The notes under the pieces were generated by a model that saw nothing but the letters and a program-made list of their open reading frames with translations, did not search any database and had not been told where the DNA came from. The translations under genes were made by a program, and so were the position numbers. Of a stretch of DNA of 64,000 nt, positions 7,737 to 16,867 are shown one piece after another. Source of the DNA: an uncultured Mediterraneibacter sp. (GTDB taxonomy: Bacteria; Bacillota; Clostridia; Lachnospirales; Lachnospiraceae); NCBI GenBank assembly GCA_934309345.1, contig CAKRDD010000001.1, positions 174,916 to 238,915 on the forward strand, given 5' to 3'. Numbering within the stretch: the first letter of the stretch is position 1; each line of letters starts with the position of its first letter.

Positions 7737-8702
7737 ATGCATCAGGAACTGATCCGGGAACTGGCGATGATCACAGATGAGGAACGTCGGATTCTTGAAG
7801 GAAAACAGGAGATCGATCCACAGCTTTATACAGAAAAGAAGGAAATGGTTGTGGACAGTGCGAAGCTTCTGAAGAAGGGCAAGCTGATCCAGGTCAGACC
7901 GCATACCCGCTTTGTTCATTTCCCGGCGCATACACACAATTATATAGAAGTAATCTATATGTGTCAGGGAACAACGACACATATCGTGAATGGAAACGAG
8001 GTTGTGCTTGAACAGGGAGACCTTCTGTTTCTGAATCAGAATGCAGTGCAGGAGATTCTTCCGGCCGGGGAGTATGATATTGCGGTGAACTTTATTGTCC
8101 TGCCGGAGTTTTTTAATACAGCGTTCTCTATGATCGGAGCAGAGGAAAATCAGCTGAAAGATTTCCTTGTCGGGGCGTTGTGTGGAAGAGATGAAGAGAC
8201 GTCTTATCTGTATTTTCATGTGGCGGATATTCTCCCGGTGCAGAACCTGATCGAGAATATGGTCTGGACGATTTTTTATGATATTTCCAATAAGCGAAGC
8301 AGTAATCAGATCACGATGGGACTTTTATTTCTTCAGTTGTTGAATTACATGGATAAAATGGAAGCCGGCGGACGCAAATTTGACACAGAAATCATGGCAA
8401 ATGTATATCGCTATATTGAAGATCATTTTAAAGAAGGCACGCTGTCAGAACTGGCGGCAGAGATGAAAGTGGATGTCTATTGGCTGAGTCGTGAGATCAA
8501 GAAGAAGTCGGGGAAGACATATAAAGAACTTCTTCAGGAAAAGCGGATGCAGCAGGCGGTGTATCTTTTGACAAACAGCAGGATTGCGGTGTCGGATATT
8601 ATAGAAGCAGTTGGATACGACAATACAAGTTACTTTTATAGGAAGTTTAAAGAACGATACGGAATCAGTCCGAAGGAGTATCGGATTGAAAAAATGAATT
8701 AA
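7737..8702 (+). CDS. AraC-family transcriptional regulator with cupin sensor domain
   Basis: A 321-aa regulator. Residues ~50-150 form a cupin-like ligand domain (HFPAHTHNYIEVIYM and an EQGDLLFLNQN turn typical of the family). The C-terminal ~100 residues carry two helix-turn-helix motifs: EGTLSELAAEMKVDVYWLSR, then SDIIEAVGYDNTSYFYRKFK ending in YGISPKEYR. The position upstream of the hydrogenase and rhamnose genes suggests control of rhamnose use, as RhaR/RhaS do elsewhere; this is inference. AAAGGCGGG precedes the ATG. A terminator follows directly. Confidence 0.88.
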   Translation: MHQELIRELAMITDEERRILEGKQEIDPQLYTEKKEMVVDSAKLLKKGKLIQVRPHTRFVHFPAHTHNYIEVIYMCQGTTTHIVNGNEVVLEQGDLLFLNQNAVQEILPAGEYDIAVNFIVLPEFFNTAFSMIGAEENQLKDFLVGALCGRDEETSYLYFHVADILPVQNLIENMVWTIFYDISNKRSSNQITMGLLFLQLLNYMDKMEAGGRKFDTEIMANVYRYIEDHFKEGTLSELAAEMKVDVYWLSREIKKKSGKTYKELLQEKRMQQAVYLLTNSRIAVSDIIEAVGYDNTSYFYRKFKERYGISPKEYRIEKMN

Positions 8703-8715
8703 GGATAAAGTGTAA

Positions 8716-8750
8716 AGAAGATGCTATTTTCATAGATGGCATCTTCTTTT
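8716..8750 (+). terminator. Intrinsic terminator after the AraC-type gene
   Basis: AGAAGATGC (8716-8724) pairs with GCATCTTCT (8739-8747), followed by TTT. It separates the regulator from the hydrogenase operon. Confidence 0.85.
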
Positions 8751-8905
8751 CAATTGTGGGAAGTATGCCAAAGATTACACTTATATAAGAAATGGCAAAA
8801 TGCACCAATATAATTTCGATATTACGATTAAAAATTAAAAAATAACGAAATAAAAATTGTGAAAATGATATCAAAATAGCACTATGCATAAAAGGCAATA
8901 GGATG

Positions 8906-8911
8906 TATAAT
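8906..8911 (+). promoter_or_regulatory. Likely -10 box of the hydrogenase operon
   Basis: A perfect TATAAT lies 35 bases ahead of the first gene, whose ribosome site is AAGGAGG. The sequence 17 bases upstream (TATGCA) is not a recognisable -35, so an activator or another contact may be needed. Confidence 0.5.
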
Positions 8912-8946
8912 GGATTATATGTGAAAAATACAAAAGGAGGGGCACA

Positions 8947-9426
8947 ATGTTAGATACATCTTATTACGAAAAAACAGATGAGATTATTGCGCAGTATACG
9001 TGCGAGGAAAAGTCTCTGATCCCGATCATACAGGGGATTCAGGAAGAATATCGTTATCTTCCACCGGAGCTTTTAACTTATGTTGCGGAGAAACTGGGGA
9101 TCTCCGAGGCAAAGGCTTACAGTGTGGCAAGTTTTTATGAAAATTTTTCTTTCGAGGCAAAGGGAAAATATGTGATAAAGGTATGTGATGGAACAGCCTG
9201 CCATGTTCGTAAATCCATTCCGATTCTGGAGGGACTTTACAAGGAATTGGGTCTTGGAAAGAAGAAACACACAACAGATGACCAGTTGTTTACAGTAGAG
9301 ACGGTTTCATGCTTAGGCGCATGTGGACTGGCACCGGCTGTAATGGTCAATGATGAAGTACATCCGAAAATGACACCCGAGAAAATGAGTGAGCTGATCA
9401 AGAAGCTGCGGGAGGAAGAAGAATGA
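8947..9426 (+). CDS. hndA: [FeFe] hydrogenase subunit, NuoE-like [2Fe-2S] protein
   Basis: A 159-aa thioredoxin-fold ferredoxin of the NuoE/HndA family. The four cluster cysteines are seen in CDGTACHVRKS and ETVSCLGACGLAPAV. It is the small electron-transfer subunit of the NAD(P)-linked bifurcating hydrogenase encoded with the next two genes. The start follows AAAAGGAGGGGC. It overlaps the next gene by four bases (ATGA). Confidence 0.93.
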   Translation: MLDTSYYEKTDEIIAQYTCEEKSLIPIIQGIQEEYRYLPPELLTYVAEKLGISEAKAYSVASFYENFSFEAKGKYVIKVCDGTACHVRKSIPILEGLYKELGLGKKKHTTDDQLFTVETVSCLGACGLAPAVMVNDEVHPKMTPEKMSELIKKLREEEE

Positions 9427-11291
9427 GGATAGAAAACAGAATGCAGCTCCAGTTATGGAGAGAAGAGTGTAAGGAAAAGCGGCAGAAAGAAAACTGCTGT
9501 ATTCTGGTCTGCGGAGGAACAGGCTGTCTGGCAGGAGGTTCAGATAAAATCTATGCCCGCTTGAAAGAGCTGACTTCCAATATGGATCATGTGACGGTGA
9601 AAATCGGTGAAGAGATCGCTCATGTGGGACTTAAGATGAGTGGATGTCATGGATTCTGTGAGATGGGGCCTCTGGTTCGTATTGAGCCTTATAACTATCT
9701 GTATCTGAAAGTAAAACTGGAAGACTGTGAAGAGATTTTTGAAAAGACAATTCTTCATGGAGAACCGGTTACAAGACTGATGTATGAAGATGGTGGTCAT
9801 GTATATCAGACACAGGAAGAGATTCCATTTTACGCAAAACAGACCCGTCTTGTGTTGAGAAACTGTGGTCATATTGATGCGGAGCATATTGAGGATGCAA
9901 TGGCAGTAGGCGCATATGAGTCTTTTGAAAAAGCTGTTTTTGAAATGACTCCGGAAGCAGTGATTAAGACGGTTACAGATGCAGGTCTTCGCGGAAGAGG
10001 TGGAGCAGGATTCCCGGCCGGAAGAAAATGGTCACAGGTAGCAAGTCAGCCGGAAAAGATCCGTTATGTAGTCTGTAACGGTGATGAAGGAGATCCGGGT
10101 GCATTTATGGATCGAAGTGTTATGGAAGGTGATCCGCACCGAATGATCGAAGGTATGATGCTGGCAGCTTATGCAGTACAGGCTCAGGAAGGATATATTT
10201 ATGTTCGTGCAGAGTATCCGCTGGCAGTACGAAGACTGCAGATCGCTATCGCTCAGGCGGAAGAGAAAGGACTTCTGGGAGATAATATTCTCGGAACAGG
10301 ATTCAGCTTCAAATTACATATCAATCGCGGAGCAGGTGCTTTTGTATGTGGTGAAGGTTCCGCACTTACAGCTTCAATCGAAGGCAAGCGTGGTATGCCA
10401 AGAGTAAAACCACCGAGAACAGTAGAACAGGGATTATGGGAGAAACCAACTGTATTGAATAACGTTGAGACTTATGCGAATATCCCTATGATCATAAAAA
10501 ATGGAGCAGACTGGTACAGCCGTATCGGCACACCACAAAGTCCTGGAACGAAGGCATTTGCCCTTACCGGAAATGTAAAAAATACCGGATTGATCGAAGT
10601 GCCTATGGGAATTAGTCTTCGAGAAATTATTTTCGATATCGGAGGCGGAATTAAAGATGACAAAGGCTTTAAAGCAGTTCAGATTGGTGGACCATCCGGT
10701 GGATGTCTGGTAGAATCCCAGCTTGACAGTAAGATGGATTTTGATTCACTGTCAAAAATCGGTGCCATGATCGGTTCCGGTGGACTTGTTGTTATGGATG
10801 AAGATACCTGTATGGTAGAAGTAGCCAGATTCTTTATGAACTTTACACAGAGAGAAAGCTGTGGAAAATGCGTTCCGTGCAGAGAGGGAACCAAGCGTAT
10901 GCTGGAGATCCTGGAGCGTATTGTTGCCGGAAACGGAGAAATGAGCGATCTTGATGAACTGGAAGAACTTGCAGATATGATTGAAAATACTGCTTTATGT
11001 GGTCTTGGAAAGAGTGCACCAAAGCCGGTTGTAAGTACGATCCATGCGTTCCGGAAAGAGTATGAGGAACATATAGTAGATAAGAAATGTCGCGCAGGAG
11101 TCTGTTCTAATCTCCGCGTGTTTAAGATTGATCCGGAGAAATGTAAAGGATGTTCAAAATGTGCGAAGAACTGCCCGGTAAATGCAATCACAGGAAAAAT
11201 AAAATCACCATTTACAATTGATAATTCAAAGTGCATCAAGTGTGGAAGTTGTATCGATAACTGCCCATTTGGAGCTGTTTATACAGAGTAG
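9423..11291 (+). CDS. hndC: [FeFe] hydrogenase subunit, NuoF-like flavoprotein (NADH/FMN, Fe-S)
   Basis: A 622-aa protein. The N-terminal ~110 residues are a [2Fe-2S] thioredoxin-like domain (CGGTGCLAGG, SGCHGFCEMGP). The NuoF core follows with the FMN/NADH-binding GLRGRGGAGFPAGRKW near 189-204 and CNGDEGDPGAFMD. The 4Fe-4S motif is ESCGKCVPCREG, and a C-terminal ferredoxin domain carries two CxxCxxCxxxC clusters. This is the NAD(H)- and ferredoxin-contacting subunit in HydB/HndC complexes, which couple H2 formation or uptake to simultaneous use of NADH and ferredoxin. Length and domain order are as expected. Confidence 0.94.
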   Translation: MRIENRMQLQLWREECKEKRQKENCCILVCGGTGCLAGGSDKIYARLKELTSNMDHVTVKIGEEIAHVGLKMSGCHGFCEMGPLVRIEPYNYLYLKVKLEDCEEIFEKTILHGEPVTRLMYEDGGHVYQTQEEIPFYAKQTRLVLRNCGHIDAEHIEDAMAVGAYESFEKAVFEMTPEAVIKTVTDAGLRGRGGAGFPAGRKWSQVASQPEKIRYVVCNGDEGDPGAFMDRSVMEGDPHRMIEGMMLAAYAVQAQEGYIYVRAEYPLAVRRLQIAIAQAEEKGLLGDNILGTGFSFKLHINRGAGAFVCGEGSALTASIEGKRGMPRVKPPRTVEQGLWEKPTVLNNVETYANIPMIIKNGADWYSRIGTPQSPGTKAFALTGNVKNTGLIEVPMGISLREIIFDIGGGIKDDKGFKAVQIGGPSGGCLVESQLDSKMDFDSLSKIGAMIGSGGLVVMDEDTCMVEVARFFMNFTQRESCGKCVPCREGTKRMLEILERIVAGNGEMSDLDELEELADMIENTALCGLGKSAPKPVVSTIHAFRKEYEEHIVDKKCRAGVCSNLRVFKIDPEKCKGCSKCAKNCPVNAITGKIKSPFTIDNSKCIKCGSCIDNCPFGAVYTE

Positions 11292-11306
11292 GGAGGATAG
11301 AGATTT

Positions 11307-13001
11307 ATGGGAATTATGACGATTGACGGACAGTCCATTGAGTTCACAGATGAACCTAATGTGTTGTCCGTAATAAGAAAAGCCGGGATTGATATCCCTA
11401 CCTTGTGTTATCATTCAGAATTGTCGATCTATGGTGCGTGCAGATTATGTACAGTAGAAGATAGCAGAGGGAAAACATTTGCTTCTTGTTCAGAAAAGCC
11501 GAGAGACGGGATGGTTATTTATACGAATACACCAAGACTGATGCGCTACCGGAAGCTGATCCTGGAACTGCTTCTGGCTGCTCACTGCAGAGATTGTACG
11601 ACCTGTATCAAGAGCGGAGAATGTCATTTGCAGGAACTGGCTCACCGCATGGGAGTTCATGAGATCCGTTTTGAAAATGTAAGAGAAACTCAGCCGATTG
11701 ACACGAGTTCACACGCCATCATCCGGGATCCGAATAAATGTATCCTGTGCGGTGACTGTGTCAGAATGTGTGATAATGTACAGAATATCAACGCGATTGA
11801 TTTCGCATACCGCGGAACAGACGCGCAGGTAATGCCGGCATTTAATAAGAAAATCGCAGAAACAGACTGTGTAGGCTGTGGACAGTGTCGTGTTGTCTGT
11901 CCTACAGGTGCAATCAGCATTCATACCAATATTGATGAAGTGTGGGAAGCTCTGGCAGATAAGAATACAAAAGTGATCGCTCAGATCGCTCCGGCTGTAC
12001 GTGTTGCGATCGGTGATAACTTTGGTTATGCCAAAGGTGAAAATGTGATGGGCAAACTCGTTGGAGTATTGCATCGTCTGGGATTTGATGAAGTATATGA
12101 CACATCTTATGGCGCAGACCTGACAGTTGTGGAAGAATCAAAAGAATTTATCGAGAGATTTACTTCCGGTGAGAAGATGCCACTCTTTACATCCTGTTGC
12201 CCGGCATGGGTAAAATATTGTGAGAATAAATATCCGGAATTCGTGCCGAATCTTTCAACATGCAGATCACCGCAGCAGATGTTTGGAGCTGTTGTAAGAG
12301 AGTATTATAAAGATCCTGAGAAAAATGAAGGAAAGAAGATTGTATCTGTATCTATTATGCCTTGTACAGCGAAGAAGGAAGAAATCTTACGACCGGAATC
12401 TTATACAAATGGCAAGCAGGATGTTGATTACGTGCTGACAACAACAGAGATTGTAAGAATGATCCGCAAATCCGGTATTGTGTTTGATAAGGTTGAGATC
12501 GAAGCTGCTGATGTGCCGTTTGGTATTGGTTCCGGAAGTGGTGTGATCTTCGGTGTTACCGGTGGTGTTACCGAAGCAGTACTCCGCAGACTGCAGCAGG
12601 GACATAACAGAGTAGACATGGAGTCTATTAAAAAGAGCGGTGTGCGCGGAGATGATGGCATTAAAGTGCTGACTTATAATTATAATGGAAGAGAGATTAA
12701 GGCAGCAGTTGTAAATGGTCTGGCAAATGCAGACAAGGTATTGCAGCAGATTAAAAATCACGAAGCAGAGTATGATTTTGTAGAAGTGATGGCCTGCCGC
12801 AGAGGATGTATCATGGGCGGAGGCCAGCCGGTGAACGCAGGACCGAGAACAAGAAAAGCAAGAATGAAGGGCTTGTATGATACAGATGTAAACACCCAGA
12901 TCAAGAAATCAAATGAGAACCCAATGATCCTTTCACTGTATGATTCTTTATTGAAGGGAAAAGAACATGAACTTCTTCATAGAAATTTCTCCGGTAAATA
13001 A
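11307..13001 (+). CDS. hndD: [FeFe] hydrogenase catalytic subunit, group A
   Basis: A 564-aa enzyme reducing protons to H2 or the reverse. The N-terminal [2Fe-2S] domain has CYHSELSIYGACRLC. A His-ligated 4Fe-4S site follows (HCRDCTTCIKSGEC), then two 4Fe-4S clusters (CILCGDCVRMC, CVGCGQCRVVCP). The H-cluster domain has all three signatures: TSCCPAW, MPCTAKKEE and MACRRGCIMGGGQP. Every H-cluster cysteine is present, so the enzyme looks functional. GGGAGG lies upstream of the ATG. It is the last gene of the three-gene operon, ended by a terminator at 13141-13174. H2 release here would relieve the NADH and ferredoxin load of sugar fermentation. Confidence 0.95.
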   Translation: MGIMTIDGQSIEFTDEPNVLSVIRKAGIDIPTLCYHSELSIYGACRLCTVEDSRGKTFASCSEKPRDGMVIYTNTPRLMRYRKLILELLLAAHCRDCTTCIKSGECHLQELAHRMGVHEIRFENVRETQPIDTSSHAIIRDPNKCILCGDCVRMCDNVQNINAIDFAYRGTDAQVMPAFNKKIAETDCVGCGQCRVVCPTGAISIHTNIDEVWEALADKNTKVIAQIAPAVRVAIGDNFGYAKGENVMGKLVGVLHRLGFDEVYDTSYGADLTVVEESKEFIERFTSGEKMPLFTSCCPAWVKYCENKYPEFVPNLSTCRSPQQMFGAVVREYYKDPEKNEGKKIVSVSIMPCTAKKEEILRPESYTNGKQDVDYVLTTTEIVRMIRKSGIVFDKVEIEAADVPFGIGSGSGVIFGVTGGVTEAVLRRLQQGHNRVDMESIKKSGVRGDDGIKVLTYNYNGREIKAAVVNGLANADKVLQQIKNHEAEYDFVEVMACRRGCIMGGGQPVNAGPRTRKARMKGLYDTDVNTQIKKSNENPMILSLYDSLLKGKEHELLHRNFSGK

Positions 13002-13098
13002 AGAATCCGTTTTGTAAAGGAACAGTATGTTAAGTGGTGAGAGTATGTCATACAGCACTATACAATATCAACAAAAATGCGAATTGAAAATTGTACAA

Positions 13099-13137
13099 AG
13101 TGCAAAAGAAAACCCTAAAAACAAAATATAGTGCAAA
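13099..13137 (+). promoter_or_regulatory. Two AGTGCAAA direct repeats upstream of rhaB
   Basis: AGTGCAAA occurs at 13099-13106 and 13130-13137, 31 bases apart (about three helical turns), some 60-95 bases before the rhaB -10 box. Direct repeats in phase upstream of a promoter without a good -35 fit binding by an AraC-type activator. The link to the regulator at 7737 is a guess. Confidence 0.3.
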
Positions 13138-13140
13138 TAA

Positions 13141-13174
13141 GGACGCTGTTTTTCGTAAATAGCGTCCTTTTTTT
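13141..13174 (+). terminator. Intrinsic terminator after the hydrogenase operon
   Basis: GGACGCT (13141-13147) pairs with AGCGTCC (13161-13167) and is followed by seven T. It lies just upstream of the rhaB -10 box. Confidence 0.9.
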
Positions 13175-13190
13175 ACGTAGAAAGCGTGGG

Positions 13191-13196
13191 TATAAT
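13191..13196 (+). promoter_or_regulatory. -10 box of the rhaBA operon
   Basis: A perfect TATAAT lies 53 bases before the rhaB start. No -35 match stands 17 bases upstream; the terminator T-run occupies that place. This is consistent with an activator-dependent promoter. Confidence 0.5.
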
Positions 13197-13248
13197 AAAG
13201 CCATAAGAAATGAACAGTAATAGAAAAATAACAAGGAGGCACCAAACA

Positions 13249-14652
13249 ATGGGCAATTATTATCTGGCAGTTGATATCGGAGCATCCAGTGGACGCCACA
13301 TGCTGGCATCTATGGAAGATGGAAAGATGAAACTGGAAGAGGTTTACCGTTTTCCAAATGGGATGGATAACAAAAACGGTACTTTATGCTGGGATGTAGA
13401 TCGTCTTTTTACAGAGATCAAGAACGGATTGAAGAAATGTAAAGAGCTTGGAAAAATCCCGGCAACAATGGGAATTGATACTTGGGGAGTTGACTATGTG
13501 CTTCTTAATGAGAAGGATCAGATACTCGGAGATACAGTAGGCTACCGTGACAGCCGTACGAACGGAATGGATGAGAAAGTGTATGAAAAGATTTCACTTT
13601 CCGCATTGTATGAGAGAACAGGTATCCAGAAACAGACGTTTAACACAATCTATCAGCTGATGGCTGTGAAAGAGACTCATCCAGAGTACCTCGAGCAGGC
13701 GAAAGCAATCCTGATGATCCCAGATTACTTCCATTTCCTGCTGACAGGTGTGAAGAAAAACGAATATACAAATGCGACAACAGGACAGCTTGTAAATCCG
13801 ACGACAAATGACTGGGATTATGAACTGATCGATATGCTCGGATACAACAAAGAGATGTTCCAGCCGGTATCTATGCCGGGAACAGTTGTAGGCGAATTTA
13901 CGCAGGATATTCAGAACGAGGTTGGATTCAACTGTAAAGTTGTTCTTCCGGCTACTCATGATACAGGCTCAGCGGTACTTGCAGTGCCGACCAATGATGA
14001 CAATGCCATTTATATCAGCTCCGGTACATGGTCATTGATGGGAATTGAGAGAAAAGAAGCAGACTGCTCACTGAGAAGTATGCAGGCAAACTTCACAAAC
14101 GAAGGTGGATACGATCACCGTTTCCGTTACCTGAAAAATATCATGGGACTCTGGATGATCCAGTCTGTAAAGAAAGAATTCACAGAAGATCTTTCTTTTG
14201 CAGAGATTTGTGAGAGGGCTTCCAAAGAGACGATCACATCTTTAGTAGACTGTAATGATGACTGCTTCCTTGCTCCAAAGAGCATGATTGAAGCTGTGAA
14301 GAAGTTCTGCCGTGATTCCAAGCAGCAGGTGCCTGAAACAGTGGGCGAGATTGCAGCAGTTATCTACAACAGCCTTGCAAAATGTTATGGAGATACAATT
14401 GAAGAAATCGAATCATTGACAGGAAAAAAATATACTACGATCTATGTTGTCGGTGGCGGTGCCAATGCAGGATATCTCAACGAATTGACAGCAAAATACA
14501 CAGCAAAAAAAGTTTCCGCAGGACCTTCTGAAGCTACAGCAATCGGAAATATTGTTGTCCAGATGCTTCACGACGGAGTATTTAAAGACCTGCCGGAAGC
14601 AAGAACATGTGTTGGAAAATCATTTGATGTAAAAATATACGAAAACGCGTAA
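13249..14652 (+). CDS. rhaB: Rhamnulokinase
   Basis: A 467-aa FGGY-family sugar kinase phosphorylating L-rhamnulose to L-rhamnulose 1-phosphate. The N-terminal phosphate loop is LAVDIGASSGRHM, with GIDTWGVDYVLL and GYRDSRTNGMDEKV typical of RhaB, ATHDTGSAVLAVP in the middle and VVGGGANAGYLNELTA near the C-terminus. The start is ATG 13249 after AAGGAGG (13233-13239); an in-frame ATG at 13210 lacks a site. It forms an operon with rhaA. No rhamnulose-1-phosphate aldolase rhaD follows; the class II aldolase at 21429 probably takes that role. Confidence 0.93.
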   Translation: MGNYYLAVDIGASSGRHMLASMEDGKMKLEEVYRFPNGMDNKNGTLCWDVDRLFTEIKNGLKKCKELGKIPATMGIDTWGVDYVLLNEKDQILGDTVGYRDSRTNGMDEKVYEKISLSALYERTGIQKQTFNTIYQLMAVKETHPEYLEQAKAILMIPDYFHFLLTGVKKNEYTNATTGQLVNPTTNDWDYELIDMLGYNKEMFQPVSMPGTVVGEFTQDIQNEVGFNCKVVLPATHDTGSAVLAVPTNDDNAIYISSGTWSLMGIERKEADCSLRSMQANFTNEGGYDHRFRYLKNIMGLWMIQSVKKEFTEDLSFAEICERASKETITSLVDCNDDCFLAPKSMIEAVKKFCRDSKQQVPETVGEIAAVIYNSLAKCYGDTIEEIESLTGKKYTTIYVVGGGANAGYLNELTAKYTAKKVSAGPSEATAIGNIVVQMLHDGVFKDLPEARTCVGKSFDVKIYENA

Positions 14653-14682
14653 TTCAAATTCAAAAAAATGGAGGAAGAAAAG

Positions 14683-15936
14683 ATGACAAGATATGAATCC
14701 GCAAAAGAAATCTATGCAAAATTAGGAGTAGACACAGACGCAGCAATCGCGAAATGTAAAGAAATCCCGGTTTCTCTTCACTGCTGGCAGGGAGATGACG
14801 TAACAGGATTTGATCACGATGGCCCTCTGACAGGAGGAATCCAGACAACAGGAAACTATCCGGGAAAAGCAAGAACTCCGGAAGAACTGTTAGCTGATAT
14901 GGATAAGGCAATGAGCCTGATGCCGGGTAAAAAGAAAATCAATGTTCATGCATGCTACGCAATCTTTGAAGATGGAGAATTCGTAGATCGTGATAAATTA
15001 GAGCCAAAACATTTCCAGAAATGGGTTGATTTTGCAAAAGAAAGAGGAATGGGACTTGATTTTAACCCAACATTCTTCTCTCACCCAATGGTAAAAGACG
15101 GACTTACACTTTCAAGCCCGGATGAGGAAGTAAGAAACTTCTGGATCGAGCATGGAAAAGCCTGCATCCGCATTTCACAGTATTTTGCAGAGCAGACAGG
15201 AGTTCCTTGTGTAATGAATATCTGGACAGGTGACGGATTCAAAGATATCCCGGCTGACCGCATGGGACCACGTGTACGCTACAAAGAGTCTATCGATGCA
15301 ATCCTTTCCGAGCCATTTGACACAAACCTTGTAAAACCTTGTGTAGAGTCTAAAGTATTCGGTATCGGTGTTGAGGCTTACACAGTAGGATCAGCAGAAT
15401 TCTCACTGAGCTACGCTGCAATGAATAAAGACAAATGTCTGCCGCTGATGGACAACGGACATTATCACCCGACAGAAGTAGTATCCGATAAGATTCCGGC
15501 ACTGCTTGCTTTCTTCCCGGAGATTGCTCTGCATGTTACACGTCCGATCCGTTGGGATTCAGATCATGTAGTTCTCTTTGATGATGAGACAAAAGAGATC
15601 GCAAAAGAGATCGTTCGCTGCGAGAACGGAATTGACCGTACATATATTGCACTGGATTACTTTGATGCTTCCATCAACCGTATTTCCGCATGGGTAACAG
15701 GATTCCGCAGCTTCCAGAAAGCACTGCTTGATGCACTTTGTCAGCCAAGCGAGATGCTTAAAGAGCTTCAGGATACAAACCAGATGAGCAAGAAGATGGT
15801 TGTTATGGAACAGTGCAAGACACTTCCAATCGGTGATGTATGGGAAGAGTACTGCCGTCAGTGTGGAGTAGAAGCTGAAGGATGGTTTGACGAGATTCAG
15901 AAATATGAGGATGAAGTGCTGTCTAAGAGAGCATAA
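14683..15936 (+). CDS. rhaA: L-rhamnose isomerase
   Basis: A 417-aa metal-dependent isomerase (L-rhamnose to L-rhamnulose), the same size as E. coli RhaA. Landmarks are VSLHCWQGDDVTGFD near residue 27, LDFNPTFFSHPMVKDGLTLS, NIWTGDGFKDIP, MDNGHYHPTEVVSDKI and RPIRWDSDHVV, which carry metal-binding Glu/Asp/His residues of the family. The ATG at 14683 is chosen over the in-frame ATG at 14668 because GGAGGAAG lies between the two. The gene starts 30 bases after rhaB and is followed by a strong terminator. Confidence 0.95.
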   Translation: MTRYESAKEIYAKLGVDTDAAIAKCKEIPVSLHCWQGDDVTGFDHDGPLTGGIQTTGNYPGKARTPEELLADMDKAMSLMPGKKKINVHACYAIFEDGEFVDRDKLEPKHFQKWVDFAKERGMGLDFNPTFFSHPMVKDGLTLSSPDEEVRNFWIEHGKACIRISQYFAEQTGVPCVMNIWTGDGFKDIPADRMGPRVRYKESIDAILSEPFDTNLVKPCVESKVFGIGVEAYTVGSAEFSLSYAAMNKDKCLPLMDNGHYHPTEVVSDKIPALLAFFPEIALHVTRPIRWDSDHVVLFDDETKEIAKEIVRCENGIDRTYIALDYFDASINRISAWVTGFRSFQKALLDALCQPSEMLKELQDTNQMSKKMVVMEQCKTLPIGDVWEEYCRQCGVEAEGWFDEIQKYEDEVLSKRA

Positions 15937-15949
15937 TATAATAGAGTGA

Positions 15950-15989
15950 AAAAATGGGGGATATCAGGAAATTGATATGCCCCATTTTT
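15950..15989 (+). terminator. Intrinsic terminator after rhaA, possibly bidirectional
   Basis: AAAAATGGGG (15950-15959) pairs with CCCCATTTTT (15980-15989); ATCA/TGAT extend the stem inward. A-runs and T-runs on the two sides let it also stop minus-strand transcription from the HAD gene. Confidence 0.85.
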
Positions 15990-16036
15990 GTTCGAAAATG
16001 CGAAGTTGGTCAAGGAATGGACTTTGATTATTCTTC

Positions 16037-16840
16037 CTAAATCAAATTCAGATATTCCAGTGCCTGGCGGATTCCGCCGTCTTCCAATGCGCCGGTCACA
16101 TAATCAGCCTGGGCTTTCAAGTATTCAGATCCATTTCCCATAGCAACCTTAAATCCGGCAGCCTGGAACATTGGCAAGTCATTATTGCTATCGCCGAAAG
16201 CAATAACATCCTTCTTTTCGTATCCAAGTACATTACTCATAACACTGATCGCAAGTCCTTTGGAACAGCCTTTCATGACGAATTCAATCGTTCTTCCAAC
16301 AAAAGATCCACTGTGAATAATATAATCATACCATGGGGATAATTCCTGGCATAATTTCTCTGGATTACATCCGGGTGTGCGTTTGGCACTTATTTTATTA
16401 AAGTGAAGATTATGTTCATTTCCACGAATAGGGAGCAGTTTCTCACCGAGTTCCTGCGTGATCAGATCAGCGAACCAGTCTATGTCAGTTGTATATTCAT
16501 CCAGATTATAGTACATATAATCATTGCCTTCCAGTACAGGGATAAAACCGTTTGCCTTAATGATCTCTACGGTCTTCCATGCCAGATCGGTTGGCATCTC
16601 ACGCTCAAATACCTGCGTTCCATTATATTCGATATATGCTCCAAGATTGGCGATGAGTCCGTCAAATCCAATCTCCTTCATAAGATATTCCGGAACAAAA
16701 GCATTTGAACGGCCGGTACAGATGAAAGTCTTGTGTCCGTTTTTTCTCAGCTGTTGAAGTGCGAGCTTTGTATCTTCTGGTGTTCCTTTTACAATATCTA
16801 AAATTGTTCCATCTGCATCAAAGAAAAGACATTTTCCCAT
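16037..16840 (-). CDS. Cof-type HAD-superfamily phosphatase
   Basis: A 267-aa HAD hydrolase of the Cof/YidA subfamily. Motif I FFDADGTILD is at the N-terminus, motif II TGRS at ~42, a type IIB cap domain lies in the middle, and motif IV GDSNNDLPMF near 217-226. Such enzymes dephosphorylate sugar phosphates or flavin nucleotides; the substrate is not readable. It lies 27 bases after the PHP gene on the same strand, so the two share a transcript. It is inserted between the rhamnose genes and the propanediol locus but on the opposite strand. Confidence 0.88.
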   Translation of the reverse strand: MGKCLFFDADGTILDIVKGTPEDTKLALQQLRKNGHKTFICTGRSNAFVPEYLMKEIGFDGLIANLGAYIEYNGTQVFEREMPTDLAWKTVEIIKANGFIPVLEGNDYMYYNLDEYTTDIDWFADLITQELGEKLLPIRGNEHNLHFNKISAKRTPGCNPEKLCQELSPWYDYIIHSGSFVGRTIEFVMKGCSKGLAISVMSNVLGYEKKDVIAFGDSNNDLPMFQAAGFKVAMGNGSEYLKAQADYVTGALEDGGIRQALEYLNLI

Positions 16841-16867
16841 TGTAAGTATTCCTTCTATATTATAGTA

